Source: Calothrix sp. MO_192.B10
Lineage (GTDB): Bacteria; Cyanobacteriota; Cyanobacteriia; Cyanobacteriales; Nostocaceae
Length of the DNA: 55,336 nucleotides
NCBI GenBank assembly: GCA_030065055.1
Contig: JASJDS010000062.1
Coordinates: forward strand, 1 to 55,336
Direction of reading: 5' to 3'
Both the position numbers and the translations under genes were made by a program. The first letter of the stretch is position 1; each line of letters starts with the position of its first letter. This document shows, in pieces, positions 1-7,949 of the stretch. The notes under the pieces were generated by a model. It was not told where the DNA came from, did not search any database, and saw only the letters and a program-made list of their open reading frames with translations.

Positions 1-78
1 TTCTGAGGGGTATTGCATCAGTCCTATTTATAGGACTTTTGCTATTAGCCAGGGACTTAGAGTCCCTGGCGGTTGGAT

Positions 79-109
79 GTCCACCCCGCAAAATTAATGT
101 GGTCAAGTA
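79..109. repeat. short remnant of the CTAGT-ended MITE-like family
   Basis: The segment from GTCCACC to AATTAATGTGGTCAAGTA matches the left end (GTCCACC) and right end (AACTAATGTGGTCGAGTA, 16 of 18 bases) of the element copy at 52413-52545, with the interior missing. It is probably a deletion derivative. The rest of 1-216 contains only half of the GAAGTCGGGGATC hairpin element (about 182-206), and no gene is visible there. Confidence 0.35.
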
Positions 110-216
110 TTGCTACGTCTCTAGCAACCAATTTGTGGATAAATGAGGGGTCATAACCATTATTCGCCAGCAGCATCCTTGGAGAAGTCGGGGATCGCTC
201 ACACCCCTGACAATTG

Positions 217-1716
217 TCAACTAACAAACACTTTATCTGTGAAATTACCATGCAACCCATAGGGGATATGATGCTTGAGATGCAACCGCGCCACAGGTTC
301 CCTATGCAAATCCTTAGCATCCAAAATCACCACATCAGAGCGATGGTGTTCTGCATCGTAAATTACAGCTAATACCCACCCATCATCCTCAGCTGTGGCG
401 TTGGGACGAGGTACAAATATGGGTTCCCCACCAAATCCTCGTGGTGCAATGCTCCATACTTGCCTTTCTCCCGTCTCCAAGTCGATTTTTTGGAATGCTT
501 GCAAGGGTGCATTTCCTGTAGCTGCATGGGCTGCACCTATGTATAAATATCGATAGTCCCGTCCTACATTTTGCGGGTGAATAATGGGAAACTCACAACA
601 GCGACTTTCTATCAATTTCTTCTGAACTGTACTATCCTGAAGATTAAGATGAAAACGCCACAATTTTCCTGGTGCGATCGCATCAAAGTCAAGTTGACGA
701 AAATCAGCCCCCGGTTCTATCTCTGGTAAGGATTCATAACATACTGAATCGATAATAATTTCATCCCCTTGCTCAAAGGCGTTGACATGGTGGAAGACAA
801 AACCCGCCTGGATTTCGAGGGTTTTAATTTGCCGATTTTTGGGGTTGCGAGGAATGATGAGAATGCGAGTTGGTTTATCAGGTTGAAACTTCACACACTG
901 TCCCGCTCCAGCCATTCCCGTGACAAAAGGTAGGGGATTGAAGCTCACAGGATTTTGGAAGAAGATACAGTAGTTGGGAGTAATGACAAAGTCGTGGATA
1001 AAAGCAAATCCGGCAACACTATGGAGGTGTTTTCTGATTACTTTACCTGTTGTATCTAATTCAAAAACCGTAATGGTGGTGGATAATCCTGTTGGTTTGA
1101 TAGAAAAGTTGACTAAGCAAGGTTCTCCACCATCTAATTTACTACTAGGGTCAAACCGTGGATGGGCAGAAAAAGCATCACCTGCTGCTAATCCTCCATC
1201 CAAGTAGTCTTTACCTAAAGTATCTAAAGTTTGAGGATCTAGGCGATAGGGTTCCGATGCTTCCCACAATGCTAGGAGTTTACCACCCCAGTAAATAACA
1301 TTGGTATTGGCAATTTCTTTGTTCTTCAAGTCAAAGAAGTTAGCCACCCATCCCCCCGGTTTCTGGGTGCCGAAAACACCACGGTAGAGGACTTTACCAG
1401 CCTTTTGTTCTTCTACGTAACCTCGAGTACGTACATAACGGTTGCTAAAATGGGCGCGTCCATTGGTAAAGGTAATGCGGCTAATCATTCCATCTCCATC
1501 AAAGGGATGATGAATATTTTGTCCGTTAATATCTAGTAAACCAGGACCATTTCTAAACAGAGTACCGTTTAGTTCTGGGGGTATTTCACCTTCAATATCT
1601 TCTATCCAATAATCAAACTCTTGTTTTAGGGACTGATATCCTGTTTGCCAGTCTTCACGAGTATAGGATTTTTCTGTAATGGTAGATGTATTTTCTTGTT
1701 CGGGAAAAGTCTGCAT
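217..1716 (-). CDS. carotenoid oxygenase (RPE65/CCD family)
   Basis: A 499-residue non-haem iron dioxygenase that cleaves carotenoids or apocarotenoids; cyanobacterial relatives are apocarotenoid 15,15'-oxygenases that make retinal-type products. The four iron-ligand histidines expected of a seven-bladed propeller enzyme are visible: H185 in SAHPRFD, H241 in FIHDFV, H309/H310 in FHHVNAF and H489 in GLHGNF, four residues from conserved NF and ten from the C-terminus. The N-terminal motif LNGTLFRNGPG and HPFDGDGM are typical. There is no signal peptide, so the protein is probably cytosolic or membrane-associated. Length is normal for the family. The next minus-strand gene upstream, a membrane transporter, is about 150 bases away across a repeat, so an operon is uncertain. 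The substrate cannot be read from sequence. Confidence 0.93.
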   Translation of the reverse strand: MQTFPEQENTSTITEKSYTREDWQTGYQSLKQEFDYWIEDIEGEIPPELNGTLFRNGPGLLDINGQNIHHPFDGDGMISRITFTNGRAHFSNRYVRTRGYVEEQKAGKVLYRGVFGTQKPGGWVANFFDLKNKEIANTNVIYWGGKLLALWEASEPYRLDPQTLDTLGKDYLDGGLAAGDAFSAHPRFDPSSKLDGGEPCLVNFSIKPTGLSTTITVFELDTTGKVIRKHLHSVAGFAFIHDFVITPNYCIFFQNPVSFNPLPFVTGMAGAGQCVKFQPDKPTRILIIPRNPKNRQIKTLEIQAGFVFHHVNAFEQGDEIIIDSVCYESLPEIEPGADFRQLDFDAIAPGKLWRFHLNLQDSTVQKKLIESRCCEFPIIHPQNVGRDYRYLYIGAAHAATGNAPLQAFQKIDLETGERQVWSIAPRGFGGEPIFVPRPNATAEDDGWVLAVIYDAEHHRSDVVILDAKDLHREPVARLHLKHHIPYGLHGNFTDKVFVS

Positions 1717-1799
1717 ATACTAATTGTGTGCCTTGTTATCTGTATTTGAATTAGAACCGATTATGCTAAGTATAAGTGCGAATAGTAAGAGTTGATTTT

Positions 1800-1862
1800 T
1801 GACTTTTGACTTTTGACCAATCCAAAATCCAAAATCTAAAATCCAAAATCTAAAATTGGATA
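1800..1862. repeat. AAATCC/AAATCT short tandem repeat
   Basis: Tandem 7-base-like units (CCAAAAT, CTAAAAT) preceded by TGACTTTTGACTTTTGACC. The same sequence type occurs at 4622-4650 (reverse orientation), 16980-17000 and 52240-52262. It ends directly at the stop codon of the transporter gene. Low complexity; it fills the gap to the carotenoid oxygenase. Confidence 0.7.
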
Positions 1863-1863
1863 A

Positions 1864-3255
1864 TTATTCAACTTTTTCTTCTACTGGCTGTAGCACCAAT
1901 TCTGGCATGGTATCAGGTGTAAATGTCTCACCTTGGAAGCTTGCAGGGGGTAACCAGTTGAGAAATGGTAGAGGTAACAATGTACTGAAGTTGGTGATAA
2001 CTACCAACAGCCAAAGTAACTCAAAGTTAGTTTCAGTAACGCCCAATAAATGCATCAATCCTGCTCCTAACTCGTAGGAAACCAATCCAGCCAAGTTACA
2101 AACGGACATCAACAGAGCAAATAATGTCGCTTCCACTCCAGGGGGACACAGCCTTGCTGCTAATACCAACACGGGCATAAAGGCAATTTGTCCCATTACA
2201 GTTAAAACTAGGCTATCACCCAAACTAAACCAATGGTCATCAATACCAATAGCCCGGTTAGCGTGGGTTACTAATAGCAGCATTGTCATCCCTAAAGCCG
2301 CTGACATCACCGTACTCCAAGCAAAAATCACCCGGAAGGGAACGGTTCTCAGGAAGCGTTGAAATATCCAAACTCCTACTAAAGCTGCAACACTGGTTAC
2401 TAAGCGGACTCTCCCTAAAAATTCTGGCTGAAAGTGTAATTCGTTAGTTGTAAAAAAGAAAAATGCTGAATCTGCGGTGGGTGTGGCTTGCCAAATAAAT
2501 ACAAAAGCTGTGGGTAGCCAAATAGCTTTTTGTGTCACTGCTTGGCGTAGTTGCCCTAGCTGTTTTTTGATACTCAGTGTATTTCCATCATTCAGATTAT
2601 TCCCATCTTTATTAATTGGGGTTTCAGCAATTAACCAAGCCACACCAGAAACCAACAAAGGGAATGAGGCAGTAATCAAAAAGACAGTACGAGTAGTGAA
2701 ATGTTCTAGGAGCAGACCGCTAAAATAAGCAGTAATCAACCCTCCCAAGGCAGATGCACCCCAACAAACCGATTGTAAGGAACCCGCATCACTCTGGGAT
2801 TCAATCCTTGCCCTTTCCACTACCAAGGAGTCAACAATTACATCACTTATAGCCACCGATAGAGAACCCAAAGCGATCGCTAATGTGGCTGCTATGGGCG
2901 TATTCACCACCGTTGCCAAACTAATCCAAGAAATAGATCCCAAAATCCCTGATAAAATCAAGTAGGGGCGACGACGATAGCCAAATATGGGTAAACCGTC
3001 AGACACAAACCCAAACACTGGTTTAATCATCCAAGGTAAGGCTACAATGCCCAAAATGGCAGATACCTGAGCCGGACTTAACAAAAGTTCATCTTTAAGA
3101 AAGAAACTGACGGCTAGACGCGCTAAACCTAAAATTCCTTGAACAAAGTAAACAGTAAGAATAGCAATGAGTTCGGCACTTGGTTCATTACCAAACAAAA
3201 TTTTTTCCCTTACTGAGTCTTTTACCTTGGACAAGCCAGAGGAGGAAATTAGCAT
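1864..3255 (-). CDS. folate/biopterin transporter (FBT/BT1) family MFS protein
   Basis: A 463-residue integral membrane protein of about 12 hydrophobic segments. The motif FVQGILGLARLAVSFFLKDE near residues 37-56, followed by PWMIKPVFGFVSDGLPIFGYRRRPY at about 93-117 (shared with plant and cyanobacterial folate-biopterin transporters), places it in the FBT family of the major facilitator superfamily. The expected role is import or exchange of folates or pterins at the plasma membrane; the substrate of this copy is inferred from the family only. It starts with ATG at 3255. Its 3' end touches an AAATCC repeat and its upstream region is a 14-base tandem repeat, so it looks like an independent transcription unit. 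Confidence 0.85.
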   Translation of the reverse strand: MLISSSGLSKVKDSVREKILFGNEPSAELIAILTVYFVQGILGLARLAVSFFLKDELLLSPAQVSAILGIVALPWMIKPVFGFVSDGLPIFGYRRRPYLILSGILGSISWISLATVVNTPIAATLAIALGSLSVAISDVIVDSLVVERARIESQSDAGSLQSVCWGASALGGLITAYFSGLLLEHFTTRTVFLITASFPLLVSGVAWLIAETPINKDGNNLNDGNTLSIKKQLGQLRQAVTQKAIWLPTAFVFIWQATPTADSAFFFFTTNELHFQPEFLGRVRLVTSVAALVGVWIFQRFLRTVPFRVIFAWSTVMSAALGMTMLLLVTHANRAIGIDDHWFSLGDSLVLTVMGQIAFMPVLVLAARLCPPGVEATLFALLMSVCNLAGLVSYELGAGLMHLLGVTETNFELLWLLVVITNFSTLLPLPFLNWLPPASFQGETFTPDTMPELVLQPVEEKVE

Positions 3256-3315
3256 TTGATAAACAATTGTTAAGATTCTTCTATTTATATATCATATCGA
3301 TTTTCTGGAAATAGG

Positions 3316-3391
3316 GTTGTTAGTTGTTGGTTGTTAGTTGTTGGTTGTTAGTTGTTGGTTGTTAGTTGTTGGTTGTTAGTTGTTGGTTGAT
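3316..3391. repeat. 14-bp tandem repeat (GTTGTTAGTTGTTG)
   Basis: About five consecutive copies of a 14-base unit built from GTTGTTAG and TTGTTG. Related arrays (GTTGTTAGTTGATG) occur at 33284-33374. Units have no spacers, so this is a short tandemly repeated repeat and not a CRISPR. Confidence 0.85.
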
Positions 3392-3427
3392 AGTGAATTC
3401 TTTTAACTTCCCACACTCCCCACACAT

Positions 3428-3474
3428 CCCTCACTCCCTCACTCCTTCACTCCCTCACTCCCTCACTCTCCCCA
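3428..3474. repeat. C/T-rich array (CTCCCTCACTCCTTCA units) at a gene 3' end
   Basis: Units of CTCCCTCA and CTCCTTCA in tandem. The array overlaps the 3' end of the ketoacyl synthase gene: its last codons (G-R-V-R-E) and TGA stop fall in the GAGTGAGGGAG sequence of the sense strand. It belongs to the dispersed family also found at 4274-4327, 5847-5926, 29147-29270, 32441-32548, 33396-33528 and 35766-35831. Confidence 0.85.
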
Positions 3475-4624
3475 GGGCGATCGCAATATTCTGTCCTCCA
3501 AACCCGAAGTTGAAACACAGTACCTTTTCTACCTTTGCTGAACGGGTTGCGATCGCAAAATCTAAATCAAATTCTGGTGTTGTTAATCCTACACATGGGG
3601 GTAATATTTGTTGCTGCAAAGCCATGAGGGAAAAAGCGATCCCCAATGCTCCAGATGCCCCTAATGTATGTCCTGTAGCCCCTTTGGTTGAGCTAACTGC
3701 TACTTGATGAGTAAATATTGTTTGTATTAAATAGCTCTCAAGTTTGTCATTTAATTGGGTAGCAGTACCGTGGGCATGAATGTAATCAATATCTGTATTT
3801 GTGAGACAAGAGCGTTGTAAACATTGTTTTACAGCAGCGATCGCACTTTTGCCTTGGGGATCGGGTGCATTGCCATGATATGCATCTGCTGTCATCCCAA
3901 AACCGAGAATTTGCCCATAAACCTTTGCTTGTCGCCGTCTTGCTAACTCTGCTGATTCCAGAACAAATACAGCCCCTCCTTCCCCTAATACTAAGCCCTC
4001 TCGATATTTATCAAAGGGATAGGCTCCAGTTTTTGCCAAAGCTCCCATCCGTTGAAAACCAGCAATCGTCAGGGGGGTAATCGGAGCTTCCACCGCCCCA
4101 GCAATTACCCTTTCACATTGCCCCATTTGAATCAAATTTACAGCATGGGCAATTGCCCACAAACCCGTAGCACAAGCCGCCATTGGAGCCATTACTATAC
4201 CAGTAGCACCAATTTGTCTGGCTGCTGCGATCGCATTCATATGGGGTAAAGTATCCAACCAATTGCCTAAATCTAACTCCTTCCCTCCTTCCCTCCTTCC
4301 TTCTGGGCGGGGAAACCCCGCCCCTACGGTATACATTTCCCACTCAGCCTGATAACCGCGACTAGAACCAATTACCACCCCACAATCAGGCAAAGGTGCA
4401 GTTAATCCCCCATCTTTGAGTGCAGAAGCAACAACCAGTTGAGTTAACTTATGTAACCCAACTGGCTGGCGATCGATTAATCCAAGGGGTAGTGGATTGA
4501 GTTCTGGAAACGGTTGATGCAATTTAATTCCAGATTTACCTGCAACTAACCTTTGCCAACTATCCTCTAGGTTAGAACCTAAAGATGAAACCAAACCAAT
4601 ACCAGTGACAAGAACCTCAATCAA
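3455..4624 (-). CDS. beta-ketoacyl-ACP synthase (KAS II/FabF-like) with an in-frame repeat insertion
   Basis: A 389-residue thiolase-fold condensing enzyme of fatty-acid or related acyl-chain elongation. The catalytic triad is complete: C151 in MAACATG, the histidine of HAHGTAT, and the histidine of KGATGHTLGASG. It is shorter than typical FabF (about 415) and resembles the second, divergent cyanobacterial KAS. Residues about 100-117 (V-G-A-G-F-P-R-P-E-G-R-R-E-G-G-K-E-L) have no place in the family fold alignment as I know it. They are encoded exactly by a genomic repeat (4274-4327, 54 bases, 18 codons), inserted just before the conserved WLDTLPHMNAIAAA helix. The start codon appears to be TTG at 4624, created at the edge of an AAATCC repeat. 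The C-terminal residues and stop lie in another repeat array. Whether the insertion is tolerated is not visible, but the frame is open and the active site intact. Confidence 0.9.
   Translation of the reverse strand: MIEVLVTGIGLVSSLGSNLEDSWQRLVAGKSGIKLHQPFPELNPLPLGLIDRQPVGLHKLTQLVVASALKDGGLTAPLPDCGVVIGSSRGYQAEWEMYTVGAGFPRPEGRREGGKELDLGNWLDTLPHMNAIAAARQIGATGIVMAPMAACATGLWAIAHAVNLIQMGQCERVIAGAVEAPITPLTIAGFQRMGALAKTGAYPFDKYREGLVLGEGGAVFVLESAELARRRQAKVYGQILGFGMTADAYHGNAPDPQGKSAIAAVKQCLQRSCLTNTDIDYIHAHGTATQLNDKLESYLIQTIFTHQVAVSSTKGATGHTLGASGALGIAFSLMALQQQILPPCVGLTTPEFDLDFAIATRSAKVEKVLCFNFGFGGQNIAIALGRVRE
4274..4327. repeat. compound repeat inserted in frame in the ketoacyl synthase gene
   Basis: Consists of CTCCTTCCCTCC-type units followed by the palindrome GGGCGGGGAAACCCCGCCC (4305-4323) and CTAC. 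Identical palindromes with the same flanks occur in intergenic DNA at 5887-5905, 33494-33512, 35684-35702 (reverse) and, with one change, 29227-29245. The insertion length is 54 bases, so the reading frame is kept. Confidence 0.9.
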
Positions 4625-4676
4625 TTTTGGATTTTAGATTTTGGATTTTGAAAGTGGGGAACTCTGAGGAGTCACA

Positions 4677-4707
4677 GATCCCCGACTTCTTTAAGAAGTC
4701 GGGGATC
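4677..4707. repeat. perfect 15-bp inverted repeat hairpin (GATCCCCGACTTCTT)
   Basis: Arms GATCCCCGACTTCTT and AAGAAGTCGGGGATC surround a single T. An identical 31-base palindrome is at 19984-20014 and a half copy near 182-206; GCTCATACCC or GGTGTGAGC follows or precedes it. No T-tract follows, so it is a dispersed palindromic repeat and not a clear intrinsic terminator. Confidence 0.85.
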
Positions 4708-4748
4708 GCTCATACCCGCGACTGATCAAATTCCCCATTGCCAAACTA

Positions 4749-5540
4749 TTATTTTCCAGGTTGTTTCAGATTTTCTGCACCTTTAGTTACTTTTGCAGAA
4801 TCAATGCGATCGCCTTGGTCAATTTTATTTACCACATCCATACCATCGGTGACATAACCAAAAACCGCATAGTTACCATCCAAAAAGCCGAGATCCGCCA
4901 GAGCAAAATAAAACTGGGAAGAAGCAGAATCAGGCATTTGCGATCGCGCCATTGCTACCGCACCCACTGTATGGCGTAATTCCGGTGGTTTAGATTTAGG
5001 TAGAGTTTGACTATAGGTTGGTTCTTTTTCTCCCTTAGCTGTAATTTCTAAGGGAACATACCTAGCATTACCTGTGTTGGTATCGATATAGCTACCAGTG
5101 CCCAACTGGCTAAGAGGAACTTTAGGATCTTTACTTTTGGGATCGCCACCTTGAGCAACAAAAGGATCTTGGTTAGTTGTAGGTCCAATCACTCTATGAA
5201 AAGCTAACCCATCATAAACGCCCTTTTGGACTAAATCCACAAAGTTACCAGCAGTAATTGGGGCATTAACTCCGTCTACTTCAATAGTTATAGGCGAACC
5301 TTTGACAGTCATCACCACAGTGGCTTTGCCTTCTAGCCTAGGTAAATTTTTCATGATGTTACTCTCTTTTTTAGTATCTGAGACAGGAGCTGCCTCTGTG
5401 GTTGTCTTAGTTGTACTTTGAGTAGTATTCTCAGTAGCTGTGGAAGTATTAGAATTTGCCGTGGGTGCTGAACATCCATTCAACACTAAGGCACTAACAA
5501 TTACCAGCGCAACTAAAAATTTAGTAATTTCTAACCGCAT
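4749..5540 (-). CDS. cyclophilin-type peptidyl-prolyl cis-trans isomerase, lipoprotein
   Basis: A predicted membrane-anchored foldase acting on the periplasmic or thylakoid-lumen side. From the ATG at 5540 the protein starts with a lipoprotein signal (M-R-L-E-I-T-K-F followed by a hydrophobic stretch and lipobox L-N-G-C). A Ser/Thr-rich linker and the cyclophilin domain follow: [34 protein letters not shown], and [24 protein letters not shown]. The domain has the insertion seen in cyanobacterial cyclophilins between GTGSYIDT and [13 protein letters not shown] start six codons further upstream (5558) is open but would displace the signal peptide; GGAA lies about nine bases before the chosen ATG. 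It is flanked by repeats on both sides and is probably monocistronic. Confidence 0.9.
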   Translation of the reverse strand: MRLEITKFLVALVIVSALVLNGCSAPTANSNTSTATENTTQSTTKTTTEAAPVSDTKKESNIMKNLPRLEGKATVVMTVKGSPITIEVDGVNAPITAGNFVDLVQKGVYDGLAFHRVIGPTTNQDPFVAQGGDPKSKDPKVPLSQLGTGSYIDTNTGNARYVPLEITAKGEKEPTYSQTLPKSKPPELRHTVGAVAMARSQMPDSASSQFYFALADLGFLDGNYAVFGYVTDGMDVVNKIDQGDRIDSAKVTKGAENLKQPGK

Positions 5541-5618
5541 TGCCAGTTCCAGAAACAACCAGAGTATCTTAACCTTTATGGTGATTTTTAACTTCTAAGA
5601 TTCACCAAAGCCCTTTGG

Positions 5619-5925
5619 ACTTAAGTAATAAGTAACAAGCAATAAGTGATAAGTAATACATATTCAGCCCAAAGAATATGGTGTGAAGCCTCTTCATTAC
5701 ATGCAGAAAAAGTTATAAGCCAAACTCTTGGGTTTGAATCCTCTGACTTTAGGCAGAGGTAAAACTTATTACTTGTAAACAGTTTTGAAAATAGTTAGAG
5801 GTTGACGGTTGACAGTTGACGGTTGACAGTTGATAGTCTTGAATTCATCACTCCTCCCCTCTTTCCCTCCCTCACTCCTTCACTCCGGGCGGGGAAACCC
5901 CGCCCCTACTCCCTCACTCCTTCCT
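5619..5925. repeat. repeat-filled intergenic stretch (AAGTAAT units, GGTTGAC units, C/T-rich array with GC hairpin)
   Basis: No gene is visible. In order: AAGTAATAAGTAACAAGCAAT-type units (5622-5660); TTGACGG/TTGACAG units (5803-5835); a CTCC/CTCACTCC array (5847 onward) with the hairpin GGGCGGGGAAACCCCGCCC at 5887-5905. The array runs directly into the stop codon of ycf4. The same three modules recur in the same company at 29103-29270 and 35684-35831. Confidence 0.85.
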
Positions 5926-6495
5926 CTAAAGCCCTTCCAAGGGTACGCTTAAAAACTTCGCTAGTTCAGCTGCCAAAGTTTCCAAATCTTTTAAAGGCAT
6001 GGGTTGACCGACCCTAGTCAAAGGAATATCGCGACGACCTTTTACCCTCAAGTAAAGAGTACGCTGGGGATTCAATCCTTCTTTGATCTCAATCCGAATT
6101 GATTGGACATCTTGGGTGCGACAGCCAATTTCAATGCGACGGTTTTTTCCAGGGAAACCCCAACGGAATATTTTTATCATTCCCGTTTCGCGGTTGAACT
6201 CGTTAGAACCGCCGCCCAAGTCCCAGAGAATAACCAACCACAGATATAGAGATAGCAATGAACCAGCAACCCCGTATAACCCCATTACTAATCCTTGGGG
6301 GACAAATACCAATTGGGTGGGGTCAGTAACTAAGAGCAAATTCTTTTGTAAATAACTGGATATCCCTGCCAGCAAGAAACCCAAGCTTCCTAGGGATACA
6401 ACTGTTGCCCACCAGTAATTACTAAACCGTCGCGAACCTAAAACCTTCTGATACAGGACTTGTTCGTTTTTGTTTGTGGTTGTTAGTGCTGTCAT
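5926..6495 (-). CDS. ycf4: photosystem I assembly protein Ycf4
   Basis: A thylakoid membrane protein that helps assemble photosystem I. The sequence shows the family signature throughout: VLGSRRFSNYWWA, two transmembrane hairpin segments with DPTQLVFVPQGLVMGLYG between them, FNRETGMIKIFRWGFPGKNRR, and the C-terminal VKGRRDIPLTRVGQPMPL ending in SVPLEGL. From the ATG at 6495 (M-T-A-L-T-T-T-N-K) it is 189 residues, the usual length; an in-frame ATG 15 codons upstream (6540) would add a non-conserved tail. It is divergent from psbD across about 395 bases, so a PSI assembly factor and PSII core genes share an intergenic region. Its stop is followed at once by a repeat array. Confidence 0.95.
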   Translation of the reverse strand: MTALTTTNKNEQVLYQKVLGSRRFSNYWWATVVSLGSLGFLLAGISSYLQKNLLLVTDPTQLVFVPQGLVMGLYGVAGSLLSLYLWLVILWDLGGGSNEFNRETGMIKIFRWGFPGKNRRIEIGCRTQDVQSIRIEIKEGLNPQRTLYLRVKGRRDIPLTRVGQPMPLKDLETLAAELAKFLSVPLEGL

Positions 6496-6890
6496 TGAAC
6501 CATCCTGGGTTTGAGATGTTCTCCTAAAGAAGTCTGCCACGGTAAGAGGAACTGTTGCAAGTGGAAATTGCCATAGTTTTACAGTTTATGAGAAAAGTTG
6601 TGTCAGATTGTAAAAATTCTGATATTTATTATAAATAATACTTTCCGACAAAATACTAGATTTCTATCGGTAAATCCAGCACAAAGCCAGACTAAATGTG
6701 ATAAGTTAAGAAAGATTAAGATACCAACAACCGTATACACGGTTAAGGTAGCTAGTTTGGCATCAAGCTGAGAGTAGTACACCACAAAGGTGGCATATTC
6801 TCATAATTCTTGCCGCTTGTTGAAGTAGCAGAATGTGTCAAAGACGTTTTGATAACGTTGCAATTTTAGTTAAAAGAGGATTTTAGTCCG
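6496..6890. promoter_or_regulatory. divergent ycf4-psbD intergenic/promoter region
   Basis: About 395 bases without a convincing gene. Visible elements are an inverted repeat AACCGT-ATAC-ACGGTT at 6729-6744, a short CCAC-AAA-GGTGG hairpin near 6779, and AAGAGGA at 6874-6880, ten bases before the psbD ATG, which fits a ribosome-binding site. The distance is enough for a regulated psbD leader with a long 5' UTR. I could not assign -10/-35 elements with confidence. Confidence 0.45.
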
Positions 6891-7949
6891 ATGACCATCG
6901 CAATTGGACGTGCCCCCAGTACCAGAGGGTGGTTTGACGTTCTAGACGACTGGTTAAAGCGCGATCGCTTTGTATTCGTAGGCTGGTCAGGATTATTACT
7001 GTTCCCCTGCGCGTTCTTAGCATTAGGCGGTTGGCTAACCGGAACCACATTCGTCACCTCCTGGTATACCCACGGATTAGCATCTTCCTACCTGGAAGGT
7101 TGTAACTTTTTAACAGTAGCCGTATCCACCCCAGCAGATGCAATGGGTCACTCCCTACTATTTTTGTGGGGACCAGAAGCTCAAGGAGACTTCACCCGTT
7201 GGTGTCAATTGGGCGGACTGTGGCCTTTCATTGCTTTGCACGGAGCTTTTGGTTTAATTGGCTTCATGCTCAGACAATTTGAGATTGCTCGTTTAGTAGG
7301 TATTAGACCCTACAATGCGATCGCATTCTCAGCCCCCATTGCGGTATTCGTCAGCGTATTTTTGATGTACCCCTTGGGACAGTCTTCCTGGTTCTTCGCT
7401 CCTAGCTTTGGAGTAGCAGCAATTTTCCGTTTCTTACTATTCTTGCAAGGGTTCCACAACTGGACTCTTAACCCCTTCCACATGATGGGAGTAGCAGGGG
7501 TATTGGGAGGAGCTTTATTGTGTGCTATCCACGGAGCTACAGTAGAGAACACCCTGTTTGAAGATGGAGAAGCCTCCAACACCTTCCGGGCGTTTGAACC
7601 AACCCAAGCAGAAGAAACCTACTCGATGGTGACAGCAAACCGATTCTGGTCTCAGATTTTCGGGATTGCTTTTTCCAACAAGCGTTGGTTACACTTCTTC
7701 ATGTTATTCGTACCCGTAACCGGGCTATGGATGAGTGCAGTGGGAATTGTGGGTTTGGCATTGAACTTACGTGCCTATGACTTCGTGTCCCAGGAATTGC
7801 GGGCAGCAGAAGACCCAGAATTTGAAACTTTCTATACCAAAAACATTTTGCTGAACGAGGGTATCCGTGCATGGATGGCACCTCAAGATCAGCCACACCA
7901 GAACTTTATATTCCCTGAGGAGGTATTACCTCGTGGTAACGCTCTCTAA
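6891..7949 (+). CDS. psbD: photosystem II D2 protein
   Basis: The 352-residue D2 reaction-centre subunit. With D1 it binds P680, pheophytin, QA and the non-haem iron in the thylakoid membrane. The sequence is near-canonical from M-T-I-A-I-G-R-A-P to the C-terminus P-R-G-N-A-L. It includes five membrane helices and the conserved histidines of [17 protein letters not shown] and [13 protein letters not shown] that serve as chlorophyll and iron ligands in the family. Length is exactly that expected. It overlaps psbC by 17 bases in another frame, the arrangement conserved in cyanobacteria and chloroplasts, so the two are co-transcribed and translationally linked. Confidence 0.99.
   Translation: MTIAIGRAPSTRGWFDVLDDWLKRDRFVFVGWSGLLLFPCAFLALGGWLTGTTFVTSWYTHGLASSYLEGCNFLTVAVSTPADAMGHSLLFLWGPEAQGDFTRWCQLGGLWPFIALHGAFGLIGFMLRQFEIARLVGIRPYNAIAFSAPIAVFVSVFLMYPLGQSSWFFAPSFGVAAIFRFLLFLQGFHNWTLNPFHMMGVAGVLGGALLCAIHGATVENTLFEDGEASNTFRAFEPTQAEETYSMVTANRFWSQIFGIAFSNKRWLHFFMLFVPVTGLWMSAVGIVGLALNLRAYDFVSQELRAAEDPEFETFYTKNILLNEGIRAWMAPQDQPHQNFIFPEEVLPRGNAL
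7917..7923 (+). promoter_or_regulatory. Shine-Dalgarno site of psbC inside psbD
   Basis: GAGGAGG lies within the psbD coding region, nine bases before the GTG at 7933. It decides the psbC start: the upstream in-frame ATG at 7867 has no such site and would add 22 residues absent from CP43. Confidence 0.85.

Noticed and set aside
3316-3391. Regularly repeated units that could suggest a CRISPR array (also 33284-33374)
   Set aside because: The units are contiguous 14-base or 7/8-base tandems without unique spacers, and no cas genes are near.
4677-4707. Hairpin as intrinsic terminator of the cyclophilin gene
   Set aside because: A perfect stem but no T-tract, and the same 31 bases occur elsewhere unrelated to gene ends; treated as a dispersed repeat.
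7867-7932. Longer psbC reading frame from an ATG inside psbD
   Set aside because: The 22 extra residues are absent from CP43, and a strong GAGGAGG sits in front of the GTG at 7933. The 17-base psbD/psbC overlap is the known normal arrangement.
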